Below, in pieces: positions 29,779-40,480 of a DNA stretch of 64,000 bases. A program made the translations under genes and the position numbers. The notes beneath the pieces were generated by a model. That model had not been told where the DNA came from, did no database searches, and saw only the letters and a program-made list of their open reading frames with translations. The DNA is from Actinomadura sp. NBRC 104425 (lineage in GTDB: Bacteria; Actinomycetota; Actinomycetes; Streptosporangiales; Streptosporangiaceae), in contig NZ_BSTN01000004.1 of assembly GCF_030269545.1 (NCBI RefSeq), forward strand, positions 366,134 to 430,133, read 5' to 3'. Each line of letters starts with the position of its first letter. The stretch's first letter is position 1.

Positions 29779-29851
29779 ACGGGGCCTTTCTCCAACCCTC
29801 CGGGTGACGCACCCTACGTTCACAGATGCGGGGGGTATCAGGGAAGAGCAG

Positions 29852-30832
29852 ATGTCTTATGGTGCACATCAGTCTCATCGATACACTTCGCGAGTGGCCG
29901 GTCTTTCGAACCTGGATCTGAACCTGCTGGTCTCGCTGAACGCCCTGCTCGAGCAGCGCAGCGTCACCCGGGCCGCCCAGCAGGTGGGCCTCAGCCAGCC
30001 GGCGCTGTCGGCGGCCCTGGCCCGATTGCGCCGCCACTTCGGCGACGAGCTCCTCAGCCGCGTGGGCAACGAGTACCGGCTCACGCCGCTGGCCATGCAG
30101 CTCAAGCCGTGGGCGAGGCTGGCCCTGCAGAACGTCGACCGGGTCTTCAGCGCCCAGCTGGAGTTCGACCCGGCGCAGTCCACCCGCGAGTTCAGCGTGG
30201 GGATGAGCGACTACGGCTGCGCCCTCCTCGGAAACGCCCTCAGCGAACTGCTCGCCGAGGAGGCTCCGCTCGCCCGGCTGCGGATCGTGCACAACACGCC
30301 CTACGTGGTGGACCACGCCGAGCAGACACTGCTGACCACCGACCTGTTCGTCCTCCCGCACGGCTTCATCTCCGATCTGCCGCACCGTGACGTGCTCTGG
30401 GACAACTGGGTGCTGGTCGTGTCCGCCGACAACGACGAGGTCGGCACGTCCCTGACCGTGGAGCAGATCTCGGCGATGCCCTGGGTGGTCACCTACCACG
30501 GCCCCACCGCCTCGACCCCGGCCGCCCGCCAGATGCGCATGCTCGGCATCGAGCCGCGCGTGCAGGTGGTATGCGACGGCTTCCTGACCATCCCCGGCCT
30601 GGTCGCCGGCACCAAGCGCATCGCCCTGCTCCAGGAACGCCTGGTCGGCAAGCTCCCACCCGACGTCGGCATCCGCGCCCTGCCCTGCCCCTTCGACGTC
30701 GGCCCCCTGGTCGACGCCATGTGGTGGCACCCCTTGTACGACCGCGATGCCGAGCACACCTTCTTCCGCGAACTCCTCGCCAGGGCCGCAGCACAAGCGA
30801 CCGGCACCGAAATCCCACCGAACCGCGGCTAA
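29852..30832 (+). CDS. LysR-family transcriptional regulator (NodD-like group)
   Basis: A 326-residue LysR protein. The HTH is LDLNLLVSLNALLEQRSVTR with AAQQVGLSQPALSAALARLR. The effector domain includes REFSVGMSDYGCALLGNALS, ADNDEVGTSLTVEQISAMPW and PFDVGPLVDAMWWHPLYDRD, as in NodD/PnbR-type regulators. ATG 29852 follows GGAAGAG; a GTG at 29893 would start nearer the HTH and cannot be excluded. It is divergent from the cyclase/dioxygenase/FAH operon and should activate it. Confidence 0.9.
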   Translation: MSYGAHQSHRYTSRVAGLSNLDLNLLVSLNALLEQRSVTRAAQQVGLSQPALSAALARLRRHFGDELLSRVGNEYRLTPLAMQLKPWARLALQNVDRVFSAQLEFDPAQSTREFSVGMSDYGCALLGNALSELLAEEAPLARLRIVHNTPYVVDHAEQTLLTTDLFVLPHGFISDLPHRDVLWDNWVLVVSADNDEVGTSLTVEQISAMPWVVTYHGPTASTPAARQMRMLGIEPRVQVVCDGFLTIPGLVAGTKRIALLQERLVGKLPPDVGIRALPCPFDVGPLVDAMWWHPLYDRDAEHTFFRELLARAAAQATGTEIPPNRG

Positions 30833-31354
30833 CCCACTGCCCGCCGTGGCCGACGCACGGCGAGGCTCCGCGACAACACCACACAACTGCAGCCCACCGG
30901 CTCCCAACTTCCGGCATGCGGGGGGACGGCACCCGTGTGCTCTGCCGCTTTTCGATCCACGCCGGGCACAAGCCAGACGAACTGGGCGCCCTGCCGCGGG
31001 TGGTGTCGGAGACGGGGCAGCGGGCTGTTTCGGACCGGGCGACCAGGGCGGGCATGCCCCGAACAGCACACCTAGGGTGTGAGTATGCCGCTGCGCGGTC
31101 TGCCCGGCCCGCATCGCCTCAGCAGTGTCAACCGAAGGCTGCTACACGGCTGGCTACACCGACGTTTCTCGACCAGACCGCTGCGGGGCGCCGTCAGGGC
31201 TCCCCACCGGCGACGCTGTCCGTATCGCCTCGACGGTCATTCGAACGGTAGGAGAGTCGGCGGTCGCCCAGCTCGTCCCGGGTGGTCGATCGGACCCGTA
31301 GGCCGGCGTCGCGGGCACGGGTGTCGCGGCTTGCGGGGACGGCACGGTCACGTC
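30833..31354. other. Intergenic region between convergent lysR and dhaL
   Basis: About 520 bases without a convincing gene. The reading frames are Arg/Pro/Ala-rich noise. No strong hairpin or mobile-element end is seen. Confidence 0.4.
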
Positions 31355-31954
31355 CTATCCGCAGGCGGATTCGACCAGAAGGGCGACGGTGACCGCGCCC
31401 GGGTCGAGGACGCCGCGGGCGACCTCGCCCACATAGCTGGCCCGTCCCCGCCTGGCGAGCAGGTCCGCTGTGGCCTGCGCGCCGGACCGGGCGGCGGCGG
31501 CCGCGGCGGCCAGGGCGTCCGCCAGGTCGCCGGACGCCGCCGCCAGGGCCTCCCCGGCGGGGATCATGGCGTCCACCATGGTCTTGTCGCCCGGCTTCGC
31601 GCCGCCGAGCCGCTGCACGGCGGCGGTCCCCTCGGCGAAGCCGCGGGCCAGTTCGGCCGCGCCGATCGTCTCGGTGCGGGTCGCCTTCGCCAGCTGCCGG
31701 AACCACATGCCGAACAGCGGGCCGGAGGTTCCGCCGGTGTTCAGGAACGCGGTCGAGACGACGTCGAACACGTCGCCGGGAGTGGCGGTCTGCGCCGTCT
31801 GGAGAGCGGTCCGGGCGCGGCCGAGGGCGGAGCGCAGGTTCGCGCCGAAGTCGCCGTCGCCGGACCGCCGGTCGAGGTCGGTGAGGGTCTGCTCCTCCCG
31901 GTCGACGGCGGCGAAGAACCGCCGCATCCACTCTCGGGTGTCGGATGCGTTCAT
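31355..31954 (-). CDS. dhaL: Dihydroxyacetone kinase subunit L
   Basis: A 199-residue all-alpha ADP/ATP-binding subunit. LTDLDRRSGDGDFGANLRSA carries the metal-binding aspartates, GGTSGPLFGMWFRQLA the nucleotide loop, GGAKPGDKTMVDAMIPAGEA the third element, and RRGRASYVGEVARGVLDPGA the fourth. The gene follows dhaK by 11 bases. No phosphotransfer subunit DhaM is next to it, so the phosphate donor (ATP through an unusual route, or a DhaM elsewhere) is open. Confidence 0.92.
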   Translation of the reverse strand: MNASDTREWMRRFFAAVDREEQTLTDLDRRSGDGDFGANLRSALGRARTALQTAQTATPGDVFDVVSTAFLNTGGTSGPLFGMWFRQLAKATRTETIGAAELARGFAEGTAAVQRLGGAKPGDKTMVDAMIPAGEALAAASGDLADALAAAAAAARSGAQATADLLARRGRASYVGEVARGVLDPGAVTVALLVESACG

Positions 31955-31965
31955 GTGAGAGCCTT

Positions 31966-32967
31966 TCACCAGGTCAAAGCGGGGGTGCGGACGGGGGCGT
32001 CCCAGAGCGCCACGCGGGTGTCGTCGGCGCGCACCAGCGTGATCGACACGCCGGCCATGTCGAGCGAGGTGACAAAGGGGCCGACCAGGCTGCGCGCCAC
32101 CTCGATGCCCCGCCCGGCCAGCTGCCGGTGCACGGCCCGGTGCACCAGGGCCAGTTCGAGACCGTGGGTGGCGCCGAGCGAGTTGACGATGACGAACACG
32201 TCGTCGCCCCGGCGCAGTGTCATCGCGGCGACCAGCCGGTCGAGCAGGTCGGCGGTGAGCTCGTCGGCCGATGCGAACGGGCGCCGGCCGACGCCCCGCT
32301 CGCCGTGGATGCCGACGCCCAGTTCGACCTCGTCGTCGGCCAGTTCCCAGGCGGGGGCCCGGTCGCCGGGGTGGGCGCCCGCGGCCAGTGCGACGCCCAT
32401 GCTTCGGGCGTCGGCGACCAGTTCCCGGCCGAACCGTGCGAGTTGCGGCAGATCGGCCCCTTGCTCGGCGAGGGCGCCGCAGAGCTTCTCGACCGCCACG
32501 ACCGCGGCCGTGCCGCGCCGTCCGGGGCCTTCGCCGTCGGCGCGTTCGGAGGCCAGGTCGTCGTCGACCAGGACCTGTTCGACCGCGATGCCGCTGTCGG
32601 CGGCGATCTCGGCGGCGATCCGGAAGTTCAGCACGTCGCCGGTGTAGTTCTTGACGATCTGCAGGACACCGCGTCCGGTGTCCACCGCGGTCGTCGCGGC
32701 CGCCACCTGCAGCGCGGTGGGGCTGGCGAAGACAGCGCCGGGGACGGCCGCGTCGAGCATGCCGGTGCCCACGAAGCCGGTGTGCAGCGGCTCGTGTCCG
32801 GAGCCGCCTCCGGACACGAGCGCGACCTTGCCGGCGGTGGGCTTCGCCCGGGTCACGTACGCCGGGTCGGGGTTCAGCCGCAGTAGTCCCGGATGCGCGA
32901 GGGCCAGGCCCTCCAGGGCTTCGGGAACCACCTGATCGGGGTCGTTGACGAACTGCCGTCGGCTCAT
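31966..32967 (-). CDS. dhaK: Dihydroxyacetone kinase subunit K
   Basis: A 333-residue substrate-binding subunit. KVALVSGGGSGHEPLHTGFV and VLQIVKNYTGDVLNFRIAAE are DhaK signatures; the covalent substrate histidine is in VGIHGERGVGRRPFA (about residue 221). The product binds dihydroxyacetone or a small ketose such as erythrulose. It is divergent from the GntR gene. Confidence 0.92.
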   Translation of the reverse strand: MSRRQFVNDPDQVVPEALEGLALAHPGLLRLNPDPAYVTRAKPTAGKVALVSGGGSGHEPLHTGFVGTGMLDAAVPGAVFASPTALQVAAATTAVDTGRGVLQIVKNYTGDVLNFRIAAEIAADSGIAVEQVLVDDDLASERADGEGPGRRGTAAVVAVEKLCGALAEQGADLPQLARFGRELVADARSMGVALAAGAHPGDRAPAWELADDEVELGVGIHGERGVGRRPFASADELTADLLDRLVAAMTLRRGDDVFVIVNSLGATHGLELALVHRAVHRQLAGRGIEVARSLVGPFVTSLDMAGVSITLVRADDTRVALWDAPVRTPALTW

Positions 32968-32999
32968 CTGCAGCCCCGCCTCCTGTTTGTTACGGGCTC

Positions 33000-33029
33000 T
33001 TGACGTCCCGGAAAACTAATGCATACATT
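33000..33029 (+). promoter_or_regulatory. Probable promoter of the GntR/polyol locus
   Basis: TTGACG at 33000-33005 and TACATT at 33024-33029 are 18 bases apart. ATGCAT overlaps the -10 side, and the perfect palindrome GTACGTAC lies at 33055-33062; either might be part of the GntR operator. The region also has to serve dhaK on the other strand. Confidence 0.5.
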
Positions 33030-33093
33030 CCTCCTTGTCCATACTGTCCGTCCTGTACGTACCAGGGCACTGACCTCGACTTACGGAGCCTTC

Positions 33094-33909
33094 ATGAGCA
33101 CTCCCGACGGCGGCGAAGGCATCGACCGCGTCTCGGTCGAGCCCTACTACCTGCAGCTGGCCGCCCGGATCCGCGAGCAGATCTCGACGGGCGCCCTCGC
33201 CATGGGCGACCGCCTGCCCAGCGAGGGCGAACTCGCCGCCACCTGGAACCTCTCGCGGGCCACCGTGCGCGAGGCGCTGCGGCTGCTGGAGGAGCAGGGC
33301 TGGGTCACCCGCATCCCGCGGCGCGGGGCGTTCGCCTCGATGCCGCAGCAGCGCGGGTGGCTGCTGCAGGGCCGCGAGGGCTTCTTCGAGGACGAGGTCG
33401 AGGGCCGCCGGCGCCAGGTGACCACCCACGTGCTGCGCGCCGAGCAGGCACCGCTCCCGGAGTCGGCCGTGGAGGCGCTGCAGCTTCCTCCGGGCAGCCA
33501 CGGCTACGTCCTGGAGCGGCTCCGCGAGCTGGACGGCAAGGTCGCCCTGTTCTCCATCAACTACCTGCCCCTGCAGATCGGGACGCTCGTGTCGCGCAGC
33601 GACGTCCCGACCGGCGAGGGCTCGCTCAACAGCACTCTGCGCAAGGCCGGGTACGCTGTCGCGAGCGCGTCCCGCACGGTCGAGGCCGTCGCCGCGGACG
33701 GCGACATCGCCGACCTGCTCCAGGTGCGCGCCGGAACACCGCTACTGAAGATCAAGTCAACGACCTGGGACGCCAAGCTGGTGGCCTTCGACCATCACGA
33801 GGTCTGGGTCCGCAGCGACGTCGTGCACGTCGAGATCCAGGTCGGTGCCCCCGCGCCGGTGCCCGCCTCCTCGCATTCCCCCGAGATCGGCCGGATCGTC
33901 AGCCCCTGA
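33094..33909 (+). CDS. GntR-family regulator with UTRA domain
   Basis: A 271-residue regulator of the HutC subgroup. VSVEPYYLQLAARIREQIST and GDRLPSEGELAATWNLSRAT are the winged HTH, with VREALRLLEEQGWVTRIPRR as recognition helix and wing. The UTRA ligand domain follows (LQLPPGSHGYVLERLRELDG, FSINYLPLQIG). ATG 33094 was chosen for the GGAG site 6 bases before; a further upstream start would cross the promoter. It probably represses both dhaKL and the transporter operon. Confidence 0.9.
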   Translation: MSTPDGGEGIDRVSVEPYYLQLAARIREQISTGALAMGDRLPSEGELAATWNLSRATVREALRLLEEQGWVTRIPRRGAFASMPQQRGWLLQGREGFFEDEVEGRRRQVTTHVLRAEQAPLPESAVEALQLPPGSHGYVLERLRELDGKVALFSINYLPLQIGTLVSRSDVPTGEGSLNSTLRKAGYAVASASRTVEAVAADGDIADLLQVRAGTPLLKIKSTTWDAKLVAFDHHEVWVRSDVVHVEIQVGAPAPVPASSHSPEIGRIVSP

Positions 33910-33994
33910 TCCCTTCGCGACGAAGGCGATGACGACTCCGCGCCCTCCGCTGCGGCGCCGGACCCGACCGGCCTGCACATTCCCAGGAGGACCC

Positions 33995-35356
<1,362 letters not shown>

Positions 35357-35364
35357 CCGCCCCG

Positions 35365-35400
35365 GGGCGGTGCCGCGGGAACCACTGCGCGGCACCGCCC
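35365..35400 (+). terminator. 12-base hairpin after the binding-protein gene
   Basis: GGGCGGTGCCGC at 35365-35376 pairs perfectly with GCGGCACCGCCC at 35389-35400. It starts 9 bases past the stop. It likely sets the ratio of binding protein to permease, like the hairpin at 13692 in the other transporter operon. Confidence 0.7.
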
Positions 35401-35423
35401 GGTATCCGAGGAGGAAATGGGCC

Positions 35424-36344
35424 ATGACTACCCTCGCCCAGCCGGCCGCCCCGGCGAAGACCGGGCCCCGGCGCGGGTCGTGGAGCCGGCGCGCCCCGCT
35501 GCTGCCCGCGCTCGTCATCACGCTGGTGCTCACGCAGATCCCGTTCGTCCTGACGATCTGGTATTCGGTGCAGCACTGGAACCTGATGGCCCCCGGCCAG
35601 AAGAGCTTCGCCGGGCTCGCCAACTACAGGGCCACGTTCACCGACGAGACGTTCTGGAAGGCCATCAAGAACACGGTGATCCTCACCGGCGCCTCGACGG
35701 TCGCGAGCATCGCCGTCGGCCTCGTGCTCGCGCTGCTGCTGCAGAAGAGGTTCCCGGGCCGGGGCGTCGCCCGCACGCTCGCCATCACGCCGTTCTTCGT
35801 CATGCCCGTCGCGGCCGCGCTGTTCTGGCGCAGCGCCATGTTCGACCCGTCGTTCGGGCTGCTCGGCCGGCTCACCGACGCGGTCGGGATGGCGCGCGTG
35901 AACTGGCTGAGCGACCAGTCGATGCTGTCGATCGTCCTGATCACGTCCTGGCGGTGGACGCCGTTCGCGATGCTGGTGCTGCTCGCCGGGCTGCAGGCGC
36001 TGCCCGACGAGCAGCTCGAGGCCGCGCGGGTCGACGGCGCGGGCTGGTGGTGGCAGTTCCGCGGCGTGATCGCGCCGCACCTGCGGCCGTTCCTCGAGCT
36101 CACCGCGCTGCTGCTGAGCATGAACATCATCCAGACGTTCGGCGAGATCGCCCTGCTCACGGCCGGCGGTCCCGCGTACGGCACGACCAACATCACGTAC
36201 TACGTCCACCTGCGTGCGTTCAACTCGTTCGACTTCGGCACCGCGTCGGCGTACGGGCTCGTCACGCTGGTGCTCACCATTGCGCTCGCGATGCCGGCCC
36301 TGCGCCTGCTCTCCGGCATCTTCCGGCAGGAGGGACGGCGATGA
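35424..36344 (+). CDS. Polyol ABC transporter permease 1 (SmoF-like)
   Basis: A 306-residue permease with about six transmembrane spans. LPALVITLVLTQIPFVLTIW is the first; the EAA loop is LEAARVDGAGWWWQFRGVIA; TAGGPAYGTTNITYYVHLRA is characteristic of SmoF/MtlF. ATG 35424 follows GAGGAGG. The stop overlaps the next start by 4 bases (ATGA). Confidence 0.9.
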   Translation: MTTLAQPAAPAKTGPRRGSWSRRAPLLPALVITLVLTQIPFVLTIWYSVQHWNLMAPGQKSFAGLANYRATFTDETFWKAIKNTVILTGASTVASIAVGLVLALLLQKRFPGRGVARTLAITPFFVMPVAAALFWRSAMFDPSFGLLGRLTDAVGMARVNWLSDQSMLSIVLITSWRWTPFAMLVLLAGLQALPDEQLEAARVDGAGWWWQFRGVIAPHLRPFLELTALLLSMNIIQTFGEIALLTAGGPAYGTTNITYYVHLRAFNSFDFGTASAYGLVTLVLTIALAMPALRLLSGIFRQEGRR

Positions 36345-37237
36345 CCGTCACGATCCCCACCCCGACCAGAGAGACCGCCGCCGATGCTCCCCGGCACCGC
36401 GCCGCACGGCGGCGCCGACGCCGACCGGACAACGACACCGCCCGCTGGCCGGTGGCCGTGCTCGGCTGGCTCGGATCGCTGCTGCTGTTCTCCCCGATCG
36501 CGTACATGCTGCTCAAGAGCGTCCAGACCGAGACCGACGCGGCGTCGCCGGCGCCCAAGCTGGTCTTCCAGCCGACACTCGGGCACTACCGGGACGCGTT
36601 CGGGGCGGGTTTCTGGGCGTACGCGGGGAACTCGATCGCCGTCGCCGTGGTCTCCACGGTCCTGGTGCTGGCGCTGGCCCTGCCCGCGGCGTACGCGCTG
36701 TCGGTGCGGCCGATCCGCAAGTCCCAGGACGCGCTGTTCTTCTTCATCAGCACCAAGATGATGCCGATCGCCGCGGGCATCATCCCGGTCTACGTCGTCG
36801 CGCAGCACCTGCACCTGCTGAACACCGTGACCGTGCTGATCATCCTGCATCTGGGCATGAACCTGCCGCTGGCCGTGTGGATGATCCGCTCCTTCCTGCA
36901 GGAGGTCCCGGGCGAGGTGCTCGAGGCCGCGGCGCTGGACGGGGCCGGCCGGCTGCGCACCATGCGCAGCATCGTGCTGCCGCTGATCCGGCCCGGGCTG
37001 TGGTCGACCGCGCTGCTGTGCTGCGTGTTCTCCTGGAACGAGTACTTCTACGCCGTGAACCTCACCACGACCACGTCCACACTGCCGGTGTTCATGCAGA
37101 AGTTCCTGTCGTTCGGCGAGCTGTACACCGCGCAGGTGGCGGCCGTCGCCACCGTGGTGAGCGTCCCCGTCGTCGTCCTCGGCTGGATCTGCCAGCGCAG
37201 CCTGGTGCGCGGCCTGCTGTTCGGAGCGGTGAAGTGA
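36341..37237 (+). CDS. Polyol ABC transporter permease 2 (SmoG-like)
   Basis: A 298-residue permease. Residues 1-35 are Arg-rich and cytoplasmic; six spans follow, beginning WPVAVLGWLGSLLLFSPIAY. FFISTKMMPIAAGIIPVYVV is the SmoG/MtlG signature, and VLEAAALDGAGRLRTMRSIV the EAA loop. The stop TGA shares one base with the ATG of the dehydrogenase gene. Confidence 0.9.
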   Translation: MTVTIPTPTRETAADAPRHRAARRRRRRPDNDTARWPVAVLGWLGSLLLFSPIAYMLLKSVQTETDAASPAPKLVFQPTLGHYRDAFGAGFWAYAGNSIAVAVVSTVLVLALALPAAYALSVRPIRKSQDALFFFISTKMMPIAAGIIPVYVVAQHLHLLNTVTVLIILHLGMNLPLAVWMIRSFLQEVPGEVLEAAALDGAGRLRTMRSIVLPLIRPGLWSTALLCCVFSWNEYFYAVNLTTTTSTLPVFMQKFLSFGELYTAQVAAVATVVSVPVVVLGWICQRSLVRGLLFGAVK

Positions 37238-38241
37238 TGCACGCGATCATCCTCGACGGGAAGGGCAACGCGGAGCTGACCCGTGTGCCCGACCCGGTCC
37301 CCGGTCCCGACGACGTCGTCGTCGCGCCTGCCGCGGTCGGTATCTGCGGCACCGACCTGCACCTGGTCGAAGGCAGCTACGCCACCGGCCGCTACCCGGT
37401 CGTCCCGGGCCATGAGTTCGCCGGCACGGTCACCGCGGTCGGCGCGAACGTCCGCGGCATCTCCCCGGGCGACCTCGTCGGTGTCGATCCCAACGTCAAC
37501 TGCGGTGACTGCCGCTGGTGCCGGATCAAGGCCTACAACCTCTGCACGAGCCTCGCGCCGATCGGGGTGACGCGCGACGGCGCGTGCGCCGAGGCGGTGG
37601 TCGTCCCCGCCCGGGTCGCCTACCGGCTGCCCGCCGGCATCGACGCCACGGTCGGCGCGCTGATCGAGCCGCTGGCCTGCGTGCTGCACGCCCTGGACCG
37701 CGCACCGTCCCTGAAGGACGCGGACGTCCTGGTGTACGGGGCGGGGGCGATCGGCCTGCTGATGTGCGCGGTGGCGAGGCAGCGCGGCGCTGGCCGGATC
37801 CAGGTCGTCGAACCGCAGCCGGTCCGCCGCGACGCCGCCCTGCGCCTCGGCGCCGACCGCGCCGGGGCATCCGGCGCGGATCTCGACCTGGCCGACGGCG
37901 CCCAGGTCGTCGTGGAGGCCAGCGGCCACCCGAGCGCCGTCTCCGACGCGCTGCGGCGGGTCGCCGTCCGCGGCACCCTCGTGCAGATGGGCGTGACCGC
38001 CGCCGAGACGGCGGTGCCGCTGCATCCGTTCGAGGTCTTCGAAAAAGAGATCACCGTACTCGGCTCCAACAGCCTCGCCGACTGCTACCCCGCCGCGGTC
38101 GAGCAGATCTCCGACCTGGCCGCGGCCATCCGGCCGCTCGTCACCCACACGCTTCCGCTCGCGTCCTACACCGACGCGCTCGCGGTCGCCACCTCCCCCG
38201 AGGCGCTGAAGGTACACCTCGCGCCCTCAACCGATAGCTGA
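37237..38241 (+). CDS. Zinc-dependent polyol/alcohol dehydrogenase (MDR family)
   Basis: A 334-residue medium-chain dehydrogenase. Catalytic zinc ligands are in GICGTDLHLVEG (Cys) and VPGHEFAG (His, Glu). The structural zinc lobe is CGDCRWCRIKAYNLC. The NAD(P) motif is VLVYGAGAIGLLMCAVARQR. The family oxidises sugar alcohols such as sorbitol, arabitol, threitol or erythritol to ketoses, which fits the polyol transporter genes upstream. Confidence 0.9.
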   Translation: MHAIILDGKGNAELTRVPDPVPGPDDVVVAPAAVGICGTDLHLVEGSYATGRYPVVPGHEFAGTVTAVGANVRGISPGDLVGVDPNVNCGDCRWCRIKAYNLCTSLAPIGVTRDGACAEAVVVPARVAYRLPAGIDATVGALIEPLACVLHALDRAPSLKDADVLVYGAGAIGLLMCAVARQRGAGRIQVVEPQPVRRDAALRLGADRAGASGADLDLADGAQVVVEASGHPSAVSDALRRVAVRGTLVQMGVTAAETAVPLHPFEVFEKEITVLGSNSLADCYPAAVEQISDLAAAIRPLVTHTLPLASYTDALAVATSPEALKVHLAPSTDS

Positions 38242-38254
38242 AAGGCACACCTCC

Positions 38255-39043
38255 ATGACCATGGCCTACCGCATGACCCGGACGCTCCCCCAGGACCGGG
38301 TGGCCATCATCATGCCCGTCGACCACGGGCTCATCTTCGACCGCCTGCCCGGGCTGGAGAACCCGGCCGCGGTGGTCGAGGAGTTCGGCGACGACGACGT
38401 CACCGGCTTCATGATGAGCCCCGGCCTCGTCGTGCGCACCGAACAGTACTTCGCCCGGCGGCCGCACCTGGCCCGGGTCATGGCCATCGACGCCTTCTAC
38501 CACTACACCGACGCCGGTGCCGGCTCCGGCGCGCTGCAGGCCTCCGTCGAGGACGCCGTCCGGCTCGGCGTGGACTGCGTGAAGATGCTGATGCCGTGGA
38601 ACACCACCAAGGCCGAGCAGGCCGCGCTCGTCACCCGCATCGGCAGGGTGGTCTCGGACTGCGAGCGGTGGCAGATCCCGCTGATGCTGGAACCGGTGAT
38701 GCTGGGCGCGCCGCGGACCGCCGAGGTCGTCGCGGCCGAGGAGCAGGCCGCCCGGATCGCGTTCGACCTCGGCGCGCACATCATCAAGATCGCGTTCCCC
38801 GGGGAGGAGGGCACCCGCCGCCTGGTCGAGGAACTCGGCCTGCCCGTCGTCATCGCCGGCGGCCCCCGCGCGGGCGACGCCGACCAGACGGTCGAGGCGG
38901 TCCGGCAGACCGTCGTGGCGGGCGCCCGCGGCATCATCGTCGGCCGCAACATCTGGCAGCGGGACCTGCCGGACGCGCACGCGATCGTCGACCGGCTGGC
39001 CGCCCTGTTGCGCACCGCCGGCCGGGCGCCGGAGACCGTCTGA
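38255..39043 (+). CDS. DhnA/LsrF-type class I aldolase family protein
   Basis: A 262-residue TIM-barrel protein. DRVAIIMPVDHGLIFDRLPG carries the family D-H motif; the probable Schiff-base lysine is in GAHIIKIAFPGEEG; PVVIAGGPRAGDADQTVEAV and GARGIIVGRNIWQR form the phosphate site. It resembles fructose-bisphosphate aldolase class I of the DhnA/LsrF group, and could split the ketose phosphate made by the adjacent kinase. Confidence 0.85.
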   Translation: MTMAYRMTRTLPQDRVAIIMPVDHGLIFDRLPGLENPAAVVEEFGDDDVTGFMMSPGLVVRTEQYFARRPHLARVMAIDAFYHYTDAGAGSGALQASVEDAVRLGVDCVKMLMPWNTTKAEQAALVTRIGRVVSDCERWQIPLMLEPVMLGAPRTAEVVAAEEQAARIAFDLGAHIIKIAFPGEEGTRRLVEELGLPVVIAGGPRAGDADQTVEAVRQTVVAGARGIIVGRNIWQRDLPDAHAIVDRLAALLRTAGRAPETV

Positions 39044-39045
39044 CC

Positions 39046-40335
39046 ATGCAGGACGTCTGGGCCGGCGCCGACCTGGGCAGCACCAACATCAAGGTGCTGC
39101 TCACCGACGGCGCCGGCGCCGTACTCGCCCGGGCGGCCCGGCCCACGCCGCGAACGGGGCTGCGCACCGACCCCGACCGGCTCGTCGACGCCATCGAAGA
39201 GCTGATCCTCACCGCCGCCCGCGGCATCGCCCGTCCCCGGCTGCGCGGGGTCTGCGTCGCGGGCATCGGCGAGGACGGCGTGCTGCACACCGCCGGGCGG
39301 CCGCTCGGCCCCGCGCTGGCGTGGTTCGACCCGACCCGGCGCACCGTGCTGGACCGGCTCGCAGAACTCCGCGGCCCGGGCGACCGCATCCGCTACGGCG
39401 TCGAACTGGACGCCAGCCGCACCGTCGCGGCATGGGCGCTGCTCCCACCCGACCAGATCGCCGCGGCGACGGGCTGGGTGGCGTGCACCGACTACCCCGC
39501 CCTGCGCTGGACCGGCCGGGCGGTCATGTCCGGCAGCCTCGCCGCCCGCACCGGGGCGTGGCTGCTGGAACCGGGCGCCTGGGATCTGGACCGGGTCGCC
39601 CCGTTCCTGCCGCTGGAGCTCCTCCCGCCGGTCGTCCCCGCCGGCACGGTGGTCGGCGAGCTGCGCAGCACGCGCCTGGCCCGGCTGCTCGCCTCCGACG
39701 CCGTCGTCGTCGCGGGCGGCCACGACCACCCCGTCGCCGCGTCCGTCGTGCACCGCCAGGACCCCGGCGCACCGCTCGACTCGATGGGCACCGCGGAGGT
39801 CATCGTCCGGACCGTCGGGACCGGGCCACCGCCGGGCGACGCCGACCTGTCACCGGCGATCCTCGGCACCGGCCGGACCGCCCTCACCGTGCTGGAACTG
39901 CAGCGCAACATGTCCTGGCTGCGAGATTCGGGCCTGGCCGCCCACCTCGACGCCGTCCTGGCCGGCGACCTCGCCCCGCCGCCGCCCGACTCGCAGATCT
40001 TCGTCCCGGGCGCCGAGGGCGGCGAGCCTCCCCGCTGGACGCCGGCGGCCCGGCATCTCACCGACGAGCAACGGGCGGCCGCCGCGGTGTGGCAGCTCGC
40101 GAAGGCCGGCGCCTGTGCGGTGCGCGGCCTGGCGCCCGGCGCGAAGGCCGTCTACGGCACCGGCGGATGGACACGATCGCCGGGCTGGATGAGGCTCAAA
40201 GCCGCAGCGGTGGGCGCGCCGTACCGCGTCCTGGCCGAACCGGAACTCGCCGCCCTGGGCGCGGCACAGCTCACCCTGCCCGGCCCGATCACACCTGTCG
40301 CAGTCCGCGAAACCATCCCCGAAGCCCGCTCGTGA
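39046..40335 (+). CDS. FGGY-family carbohydrate kinase
   Basis: A 429-residue ketose or polyol kinase. VWAGADLGSTNIKVLLTDGA is the ATP-site phosphate 1 motif; FDPTRRTVLDRL follows the substrate site; VVVAGGHDHPVAASVVHR is the FGGY GGHD motif with catalytic aspartate; KAVYGTGGWTRSPGWMRLKA is the adenosine/phosphate 2 motif. It starts 2 bases after the aldolase stop. It is somewhat shorter than the usual 480-500 residues, as in several actinobacterial members. The substrate is probably the ketose from the zinc dehydrogenase. Confidence 0.88.
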   Translation: MQDVWAGADLGSTNIKVLLTDGAGAVLARAARPTPRTGLRTDPDRLVDAIEELILTAARGIARPRLRGVCVAGIGEDGVLHTAGRPLGPALAWFDPTRRTVLDRLAELRGPGDRIRYGVELDASRTVAAWALLPPDQIAAATGWVACTDYPALRWTGRAVMSGSLAARTGAWLLEPGAWDLDRVAPFLPLELLPPVVPAGTVVGELRSTRLARLLASDAVVVAGGHDHPVAASVVHRQDPGAPLDSMGTAEVIVRTVGTGPPPGDADLSPAILGTGRTALTVLELQRNMSWLRDSGLAAHLDAVLAGDLAPPPPDSQIFVPGAEGGEPPRWTPAARHLTDEQRAAAAVWQLAKAGACAVRGLAPGAKAVYGTGGWTRSPGWMRLKAAAVGAPYRVLAEPELAALGAAQLTLPGPITPVAVRETIPEARS

Positions 40336-40432
40336 CCCGGTCCACCCTCGCCCGTGCTAGGAGAACGTGTCGGTCGAAACGGTTACGCCGTTGACGGTTG
40401 CGGACCGGGGTGCTACGGCAAGGTCGCGAAGG

Positions 40433-40466
40433 CGGTGCGGACCGGGGTGGGCCCCGGTCCGCACCG
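40433..40466. terminator. 15-base perfect terminator between convergent operons
   Basis: CGGTGCGGACCGGGG pairs with CCCCGGTCCGCACCG around a TGGG loop. It lies between the kinase stop and the 3' end of the CoA-transferase gene, so it can stop both. A near copy of the left arm (TGCGGACCGGGGTG) sits 34 bases upstream. Confidence 0.85.
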
Positions 40467-40480
40467 TGGCGCGGGGGAGG

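Noticed and set aside
30906..31251. A possible small gene between lysR and dhaL
   Set aside because: No ribosome site, no conserved motif and biased Arg/Ala/Pro content; treated as noncoding.
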